Assembly: GCA_021831005.1 (NCBI GenBank)
Contig: JAKBNO010000001.1
Coordinates: 1-12,569, forward strand
Length of the DNA stretch: 12,569 bases
Direction of reading: 5' to 3'
Source of the DNA: Thermoplasmata archaeon
GTDB lineage: Archaea; Thermoplasmatota; Thermoplasmata; Thermoplasmatales; GCA-001856825
This document shows, piece after piece, positions 1 through 6,235 of the stretch. Position numbers and translations under genes: made by a program. The number at the start of each line of letters is the position of its first letter. Position 1 is the first letter of the stretch. Under the pieces are notes generated by a model, which worked only from the letters and a program-made list of their open reading frames with translations, ran no database searches and was not told where the DNA came from.

Positions 1-360
1 GCAGGATTCGGAGTCGCAAATCTCGAAGATCAGAATGGACAGTTTGTAGGCCCTACGGTTCAGAACGTCTCGAATGCAGCATCGCACTATCTCTCGGAGA
101 TACCCGCAAATGGGACAGTGAGACTTCAGTATGCGCCGGGCAATTATTCCTATCCGATAGCAGATATGGAATACATAATCGTGAAGACCAATCAGACAAG
201 TCCGGCAATTGCATCCGCTTTGCAAGCCTTCATAAAATTCGCAGTGAGTGGGAACGGAGGAGCTGCAGCAAACTACCTCAGCGGGTTTAACCTGGTCGCC
301 CTGCCTTCATCTGTAGTGACACAGATCGTCTATCCGCTTGTCAACAAGATTACGGGTTAG
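1..360 (+). CDS. pstS: Phosphate ABC transporter substrate-binding protein PstS, C-terminal part (5' end outside window)
   Basis: The frame is open from the first base and ends with TAG at 358-360, giving 119 visible residues. The true start lies upstream of the window; the GTG at 118 is an internal valine. The segment matches the C-terminal lobe of PstS-type phosphate-binding proteins: a YPIADMEYIIVK strand resembling the family's YPI...yllv segment, then a helix with the sense of 'alqaFikFavsgnGG', then LSGFNLVALPSSVV, equivalent to the family's 'lgyvpLP..vv' end. The product would bind inorganic phosphate outside the membrane and deliver it to PstC/PstA. The pstC start lies only 6 nt downstream, which supports a pstSCAB operon. 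The fragment alone is weak, but the neighbouring genes make the assignment firm. Confidence 0.85.
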   Translation, partial: AGFGVANLEDQNGQFVGPTVQNVSNAASHYLSEIPANGTVRLQYAPGNYSYPIADMEYIIVKTNQTSPAIASALQAFIKFAVSGNGGAAANYLSGFNLVALPSSVVTQIVYPLVNKITG

Positions 361-366
361 GGAGAG

Positions 367-1344
367 ATGAAAACCACAAACAGAATCTTTAATTTTTTCA
401 CTTTCTTGATGGCCATCGTACCAGCGGTGGCCCTGATTTCTATCTTTGTCTTTGTTTTCCAAGAATCATTACCATTATGGAAGTTCAGTGGCCTTTCTTT
501 CTTTACGACCTATCTTTGGAATCCGGGATTTCAGTACCAGCAACCGATCTATGTTCACGGAATCCTAGCTCCTCCAGGTGCTCAATTTGGACTCGATCTA
601 TTCCTGCTGGGCACACTCAGCACATCTGCCCTTGCCATTCTCATCGCATTTCCAATCAGCTTCCTGATAACCCTGAACGTCGAGCTCTACCTTCCAGCCA
701 GAATCAAGAAGTTCATGGTATCTATGATCGAACTGTTCGCAGGAATTCCAAGCGTTGTCTACGGGCTGTGGGGAATCATCGTACTCGAACCGATCCTGTT
801 CAGAAACGTAGAGCCGTGGATGGCAGAGCACCTTTCCTTCATCCCAGGTCTGAAGGGAGAAATATACAGCGGGGCTGGATTGATAGCCTCAGGGATAATA
901 CTGAGTTTCATGATCATACCCATTGTAACTTCAGTCATCGTCAACTCTTTTGATTCCGTACCAAAGGAGGTCAAGGAAGGCCTCTTTTCTCTGGGAGCGA
1001 CTAAATGGGAGGTCGGAAAGTATCTAACGACAAGGTACTCCAGAGCCTCTACAGTGGGCGGTACCCTTCTTGGTTTGGGGAGGGCGCTTGGAGAAACTAT
1101 GGCTGTACTGATGGTCAGTGGAGCAGTGACGAACATCCTTCCCTCGAGTTTTTATTCTGCAACCAACACTATGGCAGCAGCAATAGCTTCACTACTTGAC
1201 AGCGCACTTACCGATTCGACGAGGATGGATTTGGCCGCCCTTGCAGCACTCGGGGTCGTGCTTATGGCGATCTCACTCACAGTGAGTTTGATAGGTAGAA
1301 AGATAGCAGGAAGAGGATCACTAAGGGGGTACGAGAGTGACTAG
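367..1344 (+). CDS. pstC: Phosphate ABC transporter permease PstC
   Basis: This 325-residue integral membrane protein is one of the two channel subunits of the high-affinity phosphate importer. About six hydrophobic segments are visible (roughly residues 14-34, 77-100, 116-140, 168-192, 228-250 and 290-312). Family hallmarks are IPSVVYGLWG at 127-136 and the cytoplasmic EAA coupling loop starting near PKEVKEG (199-205) and running through LGATKWEV to RALGETMAV (239-247), which docks on PstB. The length is normal for PstC. The ATG at 367 follows the pstS stop by 6 nt, with GGGAGAG just ahead as a weak ribosome binding site. The 3' end overlaps pstA by 8 nt, as expected for translational coupling. 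Several open frames on either strand inside the gene are shadows. Confidence 0.95.
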   Translation: MKTTNRIFNFFTFLMAIVPAVALISIFVFVFQESLPLWKFSGLSFFTTYLWNPGFQYQQPIYVHGILAPPGAQFGLDLFLLGTLSTSALAILIAFPISFLITLNVELYLPARIKKFMVSMIELFAGIPSVVYGLWGIIVLEPILFRNVEPWMAEHLSFIPGLKGEIYSGAGLIASGIILSFMIIPIVTSVIVNSFDSVPKEVKEGLFSLGATKWEVGKYLTTRYSRASTVGGTLLGLGRALGETMAVLMVSGAVTNILPSSFYSATNTMAAAIASLLDSALTDSTRMDLAALAALGVVLMAISLTVSLIGRKIAGRGSLRGYESD

Positions 1345-2206
1345 TTCCTATACGGGTGACAGGCAGGAAATACAATGGAAAAACATCGGTTCTAGAAAGT
1401 TGAAGGATACCATAGCAAAAGGGCTGAGCTACGTGGTCCTTGGAATGATGGTGGTCATCCTGTTATCTATCTTCATCTACATACTTGATTCCGGTGCATC
1501 CCACATAACGCTGACTATGCTGATTACTCCCGGCAATACAGCAACGGGCGGAATTCTGAACGCAATTGTCGGTACTTGGGAGCTCGTCGGTATGGGACTC
1601 CTCTTTTCACTCCCCCCGAGTGTCCTGGGAGCTCTCTACGTGGTGAACGGAAGGTCCAATGGAACACTCTCACTGACAGCGCGTCTCTTCACGGATGTGC
1701 TGACGAGCGTTCCATCCATAGTAATAGGACTGTTTGCATTCATCATTCTGGTACAGAGATTAAATATGGGATATTCACTGATAGCGGGGGGTCTAGCACT
1801 CGCTATCATGATGCTGCCGTATCTGATGAGGATAATAGAAATTTCCTTCAGGAACATCCCCAAAGAGCAGATTGAAAACGCGTACGCGTTGGGCGCTGAT
1901 GACATCAGGGTCGCTTCCAGAATATATCTACCCCAGGCGAAGGTAGGGATGCTCTCTGGGATACTACTGGCAGTGAGTATCGCAGCAGGAGAGACAGCAC
2001 AACTTCTCTACTCCGCAGGGTGGAACAATAACTATGCCACAGGTTTCCTGCATTCGGGAGTGGGATATCTCACCTACGTAGTCTGGAACGGCATCAATTA
2101 CCCGACAACCTACTCGCATTATCTCGCCTTTGTTTCCGCAATGATTCTGATACTCAGTGTGACGGGCTTGATTGCGATTTCAAAGTATATTGGAAGGAGT
2201 CAATAG
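1337..2206 (+). CDS. pstA: Phosphate ABC transporter permease PstA
   Basis: This 289-residue protein is the second membrane subunit of the phosphate importer and pairs with PstC. It has a hydrophilic N-terminal stretch of about 30 residues and then about six hydrophobic segments (roughly 32-50, 76-103, 120-140, 147-167, 205-222 and 262-283). The SVPSIVIGLFAF segment at 124-135 is the PstA counterpart of the PstC IPSVVYG motif. The EAA loop runs from PKEQIENAYALGA (175-187) to AAGETA (216-221). The start is a GTG at 1337 inside the end of pstC, with AAGGGGGT at 1322-1329 as a plausible ribosome binding site. The gap to pstB is 2 nt. The 8-nt overlap with pstC points to coupled translation of the two channel subunits in equal amounts. 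Confidence 0.95.
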   Translation: MTSSYTGDRQEIQWKNIGSRKLKDTIAKGLSYVVLGMMVVILLSIFIYILDSGASHITLTMLITPGNTATGGILNAIVGTWELVGMGLLFSLPPSVLGALYVVNGRSNGTLSLTARLFTDVLTSVPSIVIGLFAFIILVQRLNMGYSLIAGGLALAIMMLPYLMRIIEISFRNIPKEQIENAYALGADDIRVASRIYLPQAKVGMLSGILLAVSIAAGETAQLLYSAGWNNNYATGFLHSGVGYLTYVVWNGINYPTTYSHYLAFVSAMILILSVTGLIAISKYIGRSQ

Positions 2207-2208
2207 AT

Positions 2209-2967
2209 ATGGAAGAAAAGGTGGAAAAAATAATTGAGATTGAGAGGCTGAAAGTTGAGACAAAGAACAAGGTGATACTCGATGGAGTAGATCTCAAAAT
2301 TTTCAAGAACAGTGTGAACACCATAGTTGGACCATCAGGAAGCGGGAAGAGTACCCTACTTAGGTCGCTGAACAGACTACTGGATATGGATCCGAGTATG
2401 GATGTTTCTGGTGATGTACTATTTGAGAAGAGAAACATCATGGACATCGATCCAGTTGAACTGCGAAGGGAGATTGGACTTGTCTTTCAGAAACCCAATC
2501 CTTTCCCAATGTCTGTATATGATAATGTTGCTTTCGGGTTGAGAATACAGGGAAAGAAGTTGAAGAAGGATGAAATGGACAAGATGATAAACCAGGCCCT
2601 TGAGGACGCTGACCTCATTGAAGAGCTGGGCGGGAACCTGAAACAGGGAGGAACTTCTCTATCTGGGGGACAACAGCAGAGACTCTGCATAGCAAGGGCA
2701 CTTGTCCTGCGACCCAAAGTGCTGATGTTCGATGAACCAACAAGCGCACTTGATCCAATAGCAAAGGGGAAGATAGTGGATCTCATCAGAGCATTGAAGC
2801 AGAAATACACAGTCATTCTGGTTACCCATGATATGAATCTGACCAGGAAGGTGTCGGATTACACAAACCTGATCTACGAGGGTAAGTTCGTCGCGAAAGG
2901 CACGGGTAGTGAATTCTTCGAGTCAGAGATCGAGGAGGTTAAAGACTTTCTGAGCGAGGCGGACTAG
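2209..2967 (+). CDS. pstB: Phosphate ABC transporter ATP-binding protein PstB
   Basis: This 252-residue cytoplasmic ATPase powers phosphate uptake through PstC/PstA. All ABC motifs are present: Walker A GPSGSGKST (41-49), Q-loop FQKPNPFPMS (93-102), signature LSGGQQQR (151-158), Walker B VLMFDEP (171-177), the D-loop SALD and the switch histidine H207 in VTHDM. The Q-loop sequence with PNPFP is characteristic of PstB and separates it from other ABC ATPases. Length is typical. The ATG at 2209 has a good AAGGAG ribosome binding site at 2194-2199. The gene ends the operon: a T-rich tract follows directly, and the next gene has its own promoter. No phoU follows, although phoU often accompanies this operon. 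Confidence 0.97.
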   Translation: MEEKVEKIIEIERLKVETKNKVILDGVDLKIFKNSVNTIVGPSGSGKSTLLRSLNRLLDMDPSMDVSGDVLFEKRNIMDIDPVELRREIGLVFQKPNPFPMSVYDNVAFGLRIQGKKLKKDEMDKMINQALEDADLIEELGGNLKQGGTSLSGGQQQRLCIARALVLRPKVLMFDEPTSALDPIAKGKIVDLIRALKQKYTVILVTHDMNLTRKVSDYTNLIYEGKFVAKGTGSEFFESEIEEVKDFLSEAD

Positions 2968-2974
2968 AATCCTG

Positions 2975-2993
2975 TTTCTTTATTTTTTTATTT
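2975..2993 (+). terminator. T-rich archaeal terminator after pstB
   Basis: The stretch just past the pstB stop is almost all T, with a run of seven Ts at 2983-2989. Archaeal RNA polymerase terminates on oligo-T tracts without needing a hairpin, and no strong stem is seen here. The position, 8 nt past the stop codon, fits the end of the pst operon. Confidence 0.6.
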
Positions 2994-3118
2994 GATATTG
3001 TCTGGTCAGAAAACAACTATGCAAGAGTTGAGGTCAGGAACCTTCTTCAAACGGCAGACCGACTCAATACAAACAATCATAAAGAGAGTTACCAACTGGC
3101 TTAGCGGTGACGGTCTCG

Positions 3119-3133
3119 TAATATTTTTAATAG
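3119..3133 (+). promoter_or_regulatory. TATA promoter of the flavoenzyme gene (leaderless)
   Basis: The AT-only core AATATTTTTAA lies at 3120-3130. Its centre is about 29 nt before the ATG at 3154, so transcription should begin at or within a few bases of the start codon. The bases just ahead of the ATG (GACGACCTG) contain no SD sequence, which agrees with a leaderless mRNA. The call rests on sequence and spacing only. Confidence 0.6.
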
Positions 3134-3153
3134 TTCGCTAGACTGACGACCTG

Positions 3154-4800
3154 ATGAAGGCATTCGAACCTGGATTTATCGGAGATCTCGAGATCAAAAA
3201 CAGAATCGTAATGGCACCAATGATATCCAACCTTGCCAATTCCGATGGCTCCAGCAATGAGAATCTTGTCAGGTATCTGGAGGAAAGGGCCAAGGGAGGG
3301 ACTGGGCTGATAATAACGGAGTACACATACGTTGACAGTGTGAATTCTAGGGGTTCTAGAAACGAGCTCGGCGCTTTCAGTCCGCTATTGATACCCAAGC
3401 TCCGCAGAATACCGGAGGCAATTCACCCCTATGGTGCAAGGGTTTTCATGCAACTGGTTCATGCAGGGGGAAAAGCGCTGCTGGACGAGAACCAAAGGCA
3501 GCCCATGGCTCCATCGTCAGTGGATTATATGGGTAGAAAACCAGACGAGATGTCAGGAGATGACATTGAAGGAGTGATAAGAGCATATGAGAAAGCCGCA
3601 CTGGTAGCAAAGAATTCGAGGTTTGATGGTATTGAAATTCATGGTGCACATGGATATCTTATGCACCAGTTTCTATCTCCAGTTTTGAATGTTAGGGAGG
3701 ACAGGTACGGAGGCACGTTCGAAAAGAGACTGAGGGTTCCCCAAGCCGTAATCGATGCTGTACGTTCTGTCACTGATTTTCCAGTGGGGATAAGACTCAG
3801 TCTGTATGAAGACGATCCAAATGGTTGGAATGAAGAATACGGACTCAGGATAGTAGATTCCCTGAGTGGCCTTGATTATGTTCATTTCAGCGCCGGCAAC
3901 TTTTATCCACCCGGTTCTTCTGCTTCTTTCTATTCTCCCGAGACTCACATATTTCCACGTTTGAAGAGAAAACCAAAAATCACGACTATGCTGGTGGGTT
4001 CTGTCGTCGATCTGGAAGGGGTCGAACGTGTACTGTCCATTTGCGACTTTGTAGCCGTAGGAAGGGGACACCTCGCGGATCCTTTCTTTTCATTCAAGAT
4101 ACAAAACAATCCCACTTTATTGCGCCCTTGTATAAGATGCAACCAGGGTTGCAGGGACTTGTCATTTGGAGAAGTCAGGTGCAGCGTGAATCCGAATGTT
4201 GGATACGAGGGAAGAACAGAAATGAAACTGAGCGGAGACATGGCGATAAAGGGTGCGGGAATCCAGGGATTAGCGGGAGCCATTTATGCTGCAAAGAGAG
4301 GTCTGAACGTCACCATTTACGAGAGAGAAGAAAAGATAGGGGGACAGCTCAACGAAATTTCCGACCCATTCAAGAAGAAAGCATTTGCTCCTCTGCTGAA
4401 ATACTACGAAAATGCGCTCAAATTCTACAAGGTAAACGTCGTGACGGACGAAACTTTTCGTGGGAAATCAATTGATTGCCTGCCTCCGGTATCATACAGA
4501 GAACCACCCGAGAGCGGGGAATCGTATGAAAGCAATGTCTATGCAAACCAGGACTGGTTCCTTAAAACAGCAGAGAAAAAGAAGATAAGGGTTGGAAAAG
4601 AAAGCTTGAATAGTCTGGATCGCGGTAGAAAAATGGGTTACATCTCACTTGCCGAGAGCAAAGGTATTGAATTCATTGAAGGGGAAGTTTTTGATTTTAG
4701 ACTTATGGTGAATGACCAATATGACATACTGAAGGCGATCGATCTCGGAATAGGGAAAGTAAAGCAGTTCATACTGGAGTCAGGGAACGATTTTGTGTGA
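3154..4800 (+). CDS. Old Yellow Enzyme / 2,4-dienoyl-CoA reductase-like Fe-S flavoprotein with shortened C terminus
   Basis: This 548-residue protein looks like a soluble NAD(P)H-dependent ene-reductase. Residues 1-325 form the FMN-binding TIM barrel: NRIVMAPM (16-23), MQLVHAGG (99-106, with Q100 and H103), EIHGAHGYLMHQFLSP (161-176), RYGG (184-187), R214 and VGRG (302-305). A 4Fe-4S site follows with C326, C329, C333 and C343. Next is an FAD-type Rossmann start, GAGIQG (367-372), with E390 ending strand 2 and GGQL (396-399). After about residue 430 the protein departs from the family: I see neither the ATG motif nor the second GxGxxG of the NAD(P) domain. FadH-like proteins usually have about 640-680 residues. 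The substrate is unknown; enoate or dienoyl-CoA reduction is a family-based inference. It is monocistronic, with its own promoter. Confidence 0.85.
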   Translation: MKAFEPGFIGDLEIKNRIVMAPMISNLANSDGSSNENLVRYLEERAKGGTGLIITEYTYVDSVNSRGSRNELGAFSPLLIPKLRRIPEAIHPYGARVFMQLVHAGGKALLDENQRQPMAPSSVDYMGRKPDEMSGDDIEGVIRAYEKAALVAKNSRFDGIEIHGAHGYLMHQFLSPVLNVREDRYGGTFEKRLRVPQAVIDAVRSVTDFPVGIRLSLYEDDPNGWNEEYGLRIVDSLSGLDYVHFSAGNFYPPGSSASFYSPETHIFPRLKRKPKITTMLVGSVVDLEGVERVLSICDFVAVGRGHLADPFFSFKIQNNPTLLRPCIRCNQGCRDLSFGEVRCSVNPNVGYEGRTEMKLSGDMAIKGAGIQGLAGAIYAAKRGLNVTIYEREEKIGGQLNEISDPFKKKAFAPLLKYYENALKFYKVNVVTDETFRGKSIDCLPPVSYREPPESGESYESNVYANQDWFLKTAEKKKIRVGKESLNSLDRGRKMGYISLAESKGIEFIEGEVFDFRLMVNDQYDILKAIDLGIGKVKQFILESGNDFV

Positions 4801-4834
4801 ATCACCAAGAAAATTTTTCCGGAAGACGGCTCAG

Positions 4835-4846
4835 AAATATATATTG
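4835..4846 (+). promoter_or_regulatory. TATA promoter of the zinc-ribbon gene (leaderless)
   Basis: AAATATATATT at 4835-4845 is an excellent archaeal TATA box. Its centre is about 29 nt before the ATG at 4869, which puts the expected transcription start at or just before that codon. This spacing chooses the 4869 start over the in-frame GTG at 4797, because the longer form would begin upstream of the promoter. Confidence 0.7.
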
Positions 4847-4868
4847 TTCTGCATTTCATCATGAAGTC

Positions 4869-5045
4869 ATGAATCATCGCGTATGTCCCCAGTGCGGTTC
4901 AGAGAACATAGATCTGGAAGTAGGTTACATAACTGGAAAATACAGATGTGCCGATTGTGGTTATGTTGGAAGTGTCATTTTTGAGTTTGATGACAAGAAT
5001 TACCAGAGATTCTTGAAACAGCTCAAGGAAGATCCGAGCCAATGA
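4869..5045 (+). CDS. Small archaeal zinc-ribbon protein (58 aa)
   Basis: The product has 58 residues with two CxxC knuckles, C6/C9 and C27/C30, which should hold one zinc ion in a zinc-ribbon fold. Between them lies IDLEVGYITGKYRC and after them GYVGSVIFEFD. This arrangement recalls very short archaeal zinc-ribbon proteins of unknown function and also the zinc-binding ends of transcription factors, but the protein is too short to be TFB or TFS. The ATG at 4869 is preferred because a TATA box sits at 4835-4845, so the mRNA would be leaderless. An in-frame GTG at 4797 would add 24 residues that lack the family character. The tail after residue 40 is charged and probably helical. It could bind nucleic acid or a protein partner; no function can be assigned. 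Confidence 0.8.
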   Translation: MNHRVCPQCGSENIDLEVGYITGKYRCADCGYVGSVIFEFDDKNYQRFLKQLKEDPSQ

Positions 5046-5299
5046 CAGATTGCATGCACTTGAGAACGCCCTCTCGTTGCTCCCTTTCTCAATCTCCTGG
5101 ATAATAGAGCCTGGAATGACATCGTTTAATAGCGCTCTCTTCCATCGTGGATTATGGCTGGAAAGATGATCTAGGTCAAATCTGTCCTTCGACACGCGTT
5201 TGGTAAAAGATTTGGTGAGGGTAAAGCACGGAGAATGCATCTAAATTTAGAGTCAATAATTATCAGGTTTGAAGAGAGAAGTCACACATATCCAAACCG
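5046..5299. other. Intergenic stretch between convergent genes, no clear gene
   Basis: The 254 nt lie between the zinc-ribbon gene (plus) and the ATPase gene (minus), whose 3' ends face each other. On the minus strand a frame opens at an ATG at 5240 and runs 113 codons to 4899, lying antisense to most of the zinc-ribbon gene. Only its part before about 5046 looks protein-like. A 10-nt palindrome, CTAAATTTAG, lies at 5241-5250, and a weak 6-bp inverted repeat (GGTTTG/CAAACC) is near 5266-5298. I see no oligo-T terminator, tRNA or repeat. This may be gene debris or an unrecognised small gene. Confidence 0.4.
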
Positions 5300-6235
5300 C
5301 TATAATTCAGGAAATGTTTTCGAACGGGTCACCGAAAATTTCAGAATTTCTCCCGGCTCGTACTTTTTGATACTCTTTAGTATGAGGCCTGTCCCATCCT
5401 TCATGGTCCCGTGGAGGAAGAAGATGTCTCCCACTGTCTCGAAAGTGTCGACCGTGACATTATAATCTCCTTCGCCTATCGAAGTCCACTCTGGTCGAAA
5501 TCCAAGATTTCCAATGAAGTTCATGGGAAAGTCGCCCACGAAATCACCTATCCAAGGTGTTCCTGGATATTCGTACAATTCCTTGTAAGAGGCGACCTGC
5601 TCAAACCTTCCTTTGTGAAGTATCCCTACTCTGTCTCCGAGGGCTTCAGCCTCCTTCTGATCGTGTGTCACAAAGAGGAACGTCTCGTTCAAATCTTCTT
5701 GTAACTTCTTGAGTTCACTCCTGGCACTGTACCTGACCCTTGCATCGAGATTGCTTAGCGGCTCATCCATGAGAAAAAGGGCTGGACTTCTCACCATTGC
5801 CCTGGCCAGAGCGACTCTCTGTTGCTGACCACCACTGATCTGCGTGACCTTCTTCTTCAGTATGTCCTCTATGTTGAGTTTAGATGCTACGCTTCTGACG
5901 CTTGAGTCAATGTTTCTCCTTCTGTGCATCTTCAGAGGAAAAGCGATATTCTGGTAGACGTTCAAATTTGGATATAGGGCATAATTCTGGAACACCATCG
6001 CCATGTTTCTCTTGTTCGGGGGAAGTCTGGTCACGTCCTTTCCATCTATCAGAATCTTTCCATCGTCTGGTTGTTCTATTCCTACTATGAGCTTGAGTAG
6101 AGTAGATTTACCGGTGCCAGATGGTCCGAGCACAACGAAAAATTCTCCCGTTTCAACGGCAAGTGACATGTCTCTAATCACTTCAGTCTTTCCATAGCTC
6201 TTGGTAACATTGATCAATTCAAGTTTTGAAGTCAT
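5300..6235 (-). CDS. Sugar ABC transporter ATP-binding protein (MalK/UgpC-like, CUT1)
   Basis: This 311-residue cytoplasmic ATPase should energise the two permeases encoded upstream in the same operon. Motifs: A-loop Y14, Walker A GPSGTGKST (37-45), Q-loop FQNYALYP (82-89), signature ISGGQQQR (133-140), Walker B LFLMDEP (153-159), SNLD (161-164) and the switch histidine H191 in THDQKEA. FQNYALYP and the later FRPEW (247-251, equivalent to the G-I-RPE motif of the TOBE domain) place it among carbohydrate-import ATPases. MalK-type proteins usually have about 350-380 residues, so the C-terminal regulatory domain is short by about 40-60. The ATG at 6235 has a strong SD, GAGGTGAT at 6241-6248. The gene overlaps the hydrolase gene by 17 nt and is last in the operon. 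Confidence 0.92.
   Translation of the reverse strand: MTSKLELINVTKSYGKTEVIRDMSLAVETGEFFVVLGPSGTGKSTLLKLIVGIEQPDDGKILIDGKDVTRLPPNKRNMAMVFQNYALYPNLNVYQNIAFPLKMHRRRNIDSSVRSVASKLNIEDILKKKVTQISGGQQQRVALARAMVRSPALFLMDEPLSNLDARVRYSARSELKKLQEDLNETFLFVTHDQKEAEALGDRVGILHKGRFEQVASYKELYEYPGTPWIGDFVGDFPMNFIGNLGFRPEWTSIGEGDYNVTVDTFETVGDIFFLHGTMKDGTGLILKSIKKYEPGEILKFSVTRSKTFPEL

Larger units (their letters stand above)
2968..3153. other. Intergenic region between pstB and the flavoenzyme gene
   Basis: These 186 nt hold the pstB T-tract at the left and the TATA element of the next gene at the right. A 40-codon ATG frame at 3019-3141 spans the middle and runs through the TATA element. It resembles no family I know and has no ribosome binding site, so I do not call it. 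I see no repeat or structured RNA here. Confidence 0.6.

Noticed and set aside
759..1136. 125-codon minus-strand frame inside pstC
   Set aside because: It is antisense to the conserved EAA loop and membrane segments of pstC and reads as low-quality protein.
3019..3141. 40-codon ATG frame between pstB and the flavoenzyme gene
   Set aside because: It has no ribosome binding site or promoter at the right distance, runs through the next gene's TATA box and matches no family I recognise.
3673..4071. 132-codon minus-strand frame inside the flavoenzyme gene
   Set aside because: It is antisense to clearly conserved barrel motifs and has no promoter or family resemblance.
4041..4475. Long plus-strand frame inside the flavoenzyme gene, considered as sign of a frameshift
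   Set aside because: The main frame carries the 4Fe-4S cysteines and the Rossmann motif across the whole interval without a break, so this is a shadow frame.
4797..5045. Longer zinc-ribbon protein starting at the GTG at 4797
   Set aside because: The TATA box at 4835-4845 lies inside the added part and places the transcript start near 4869; the extra 24 residues show no family character.
5266..5298. Inverted repeat GGTTTG/CAAACC near the end of the ATPase gene as a terminator hairpin
   Set aside because: The stem has six pairs with a loop of about 21 bases and no T-tract on either strand, so it is weak support for termination.
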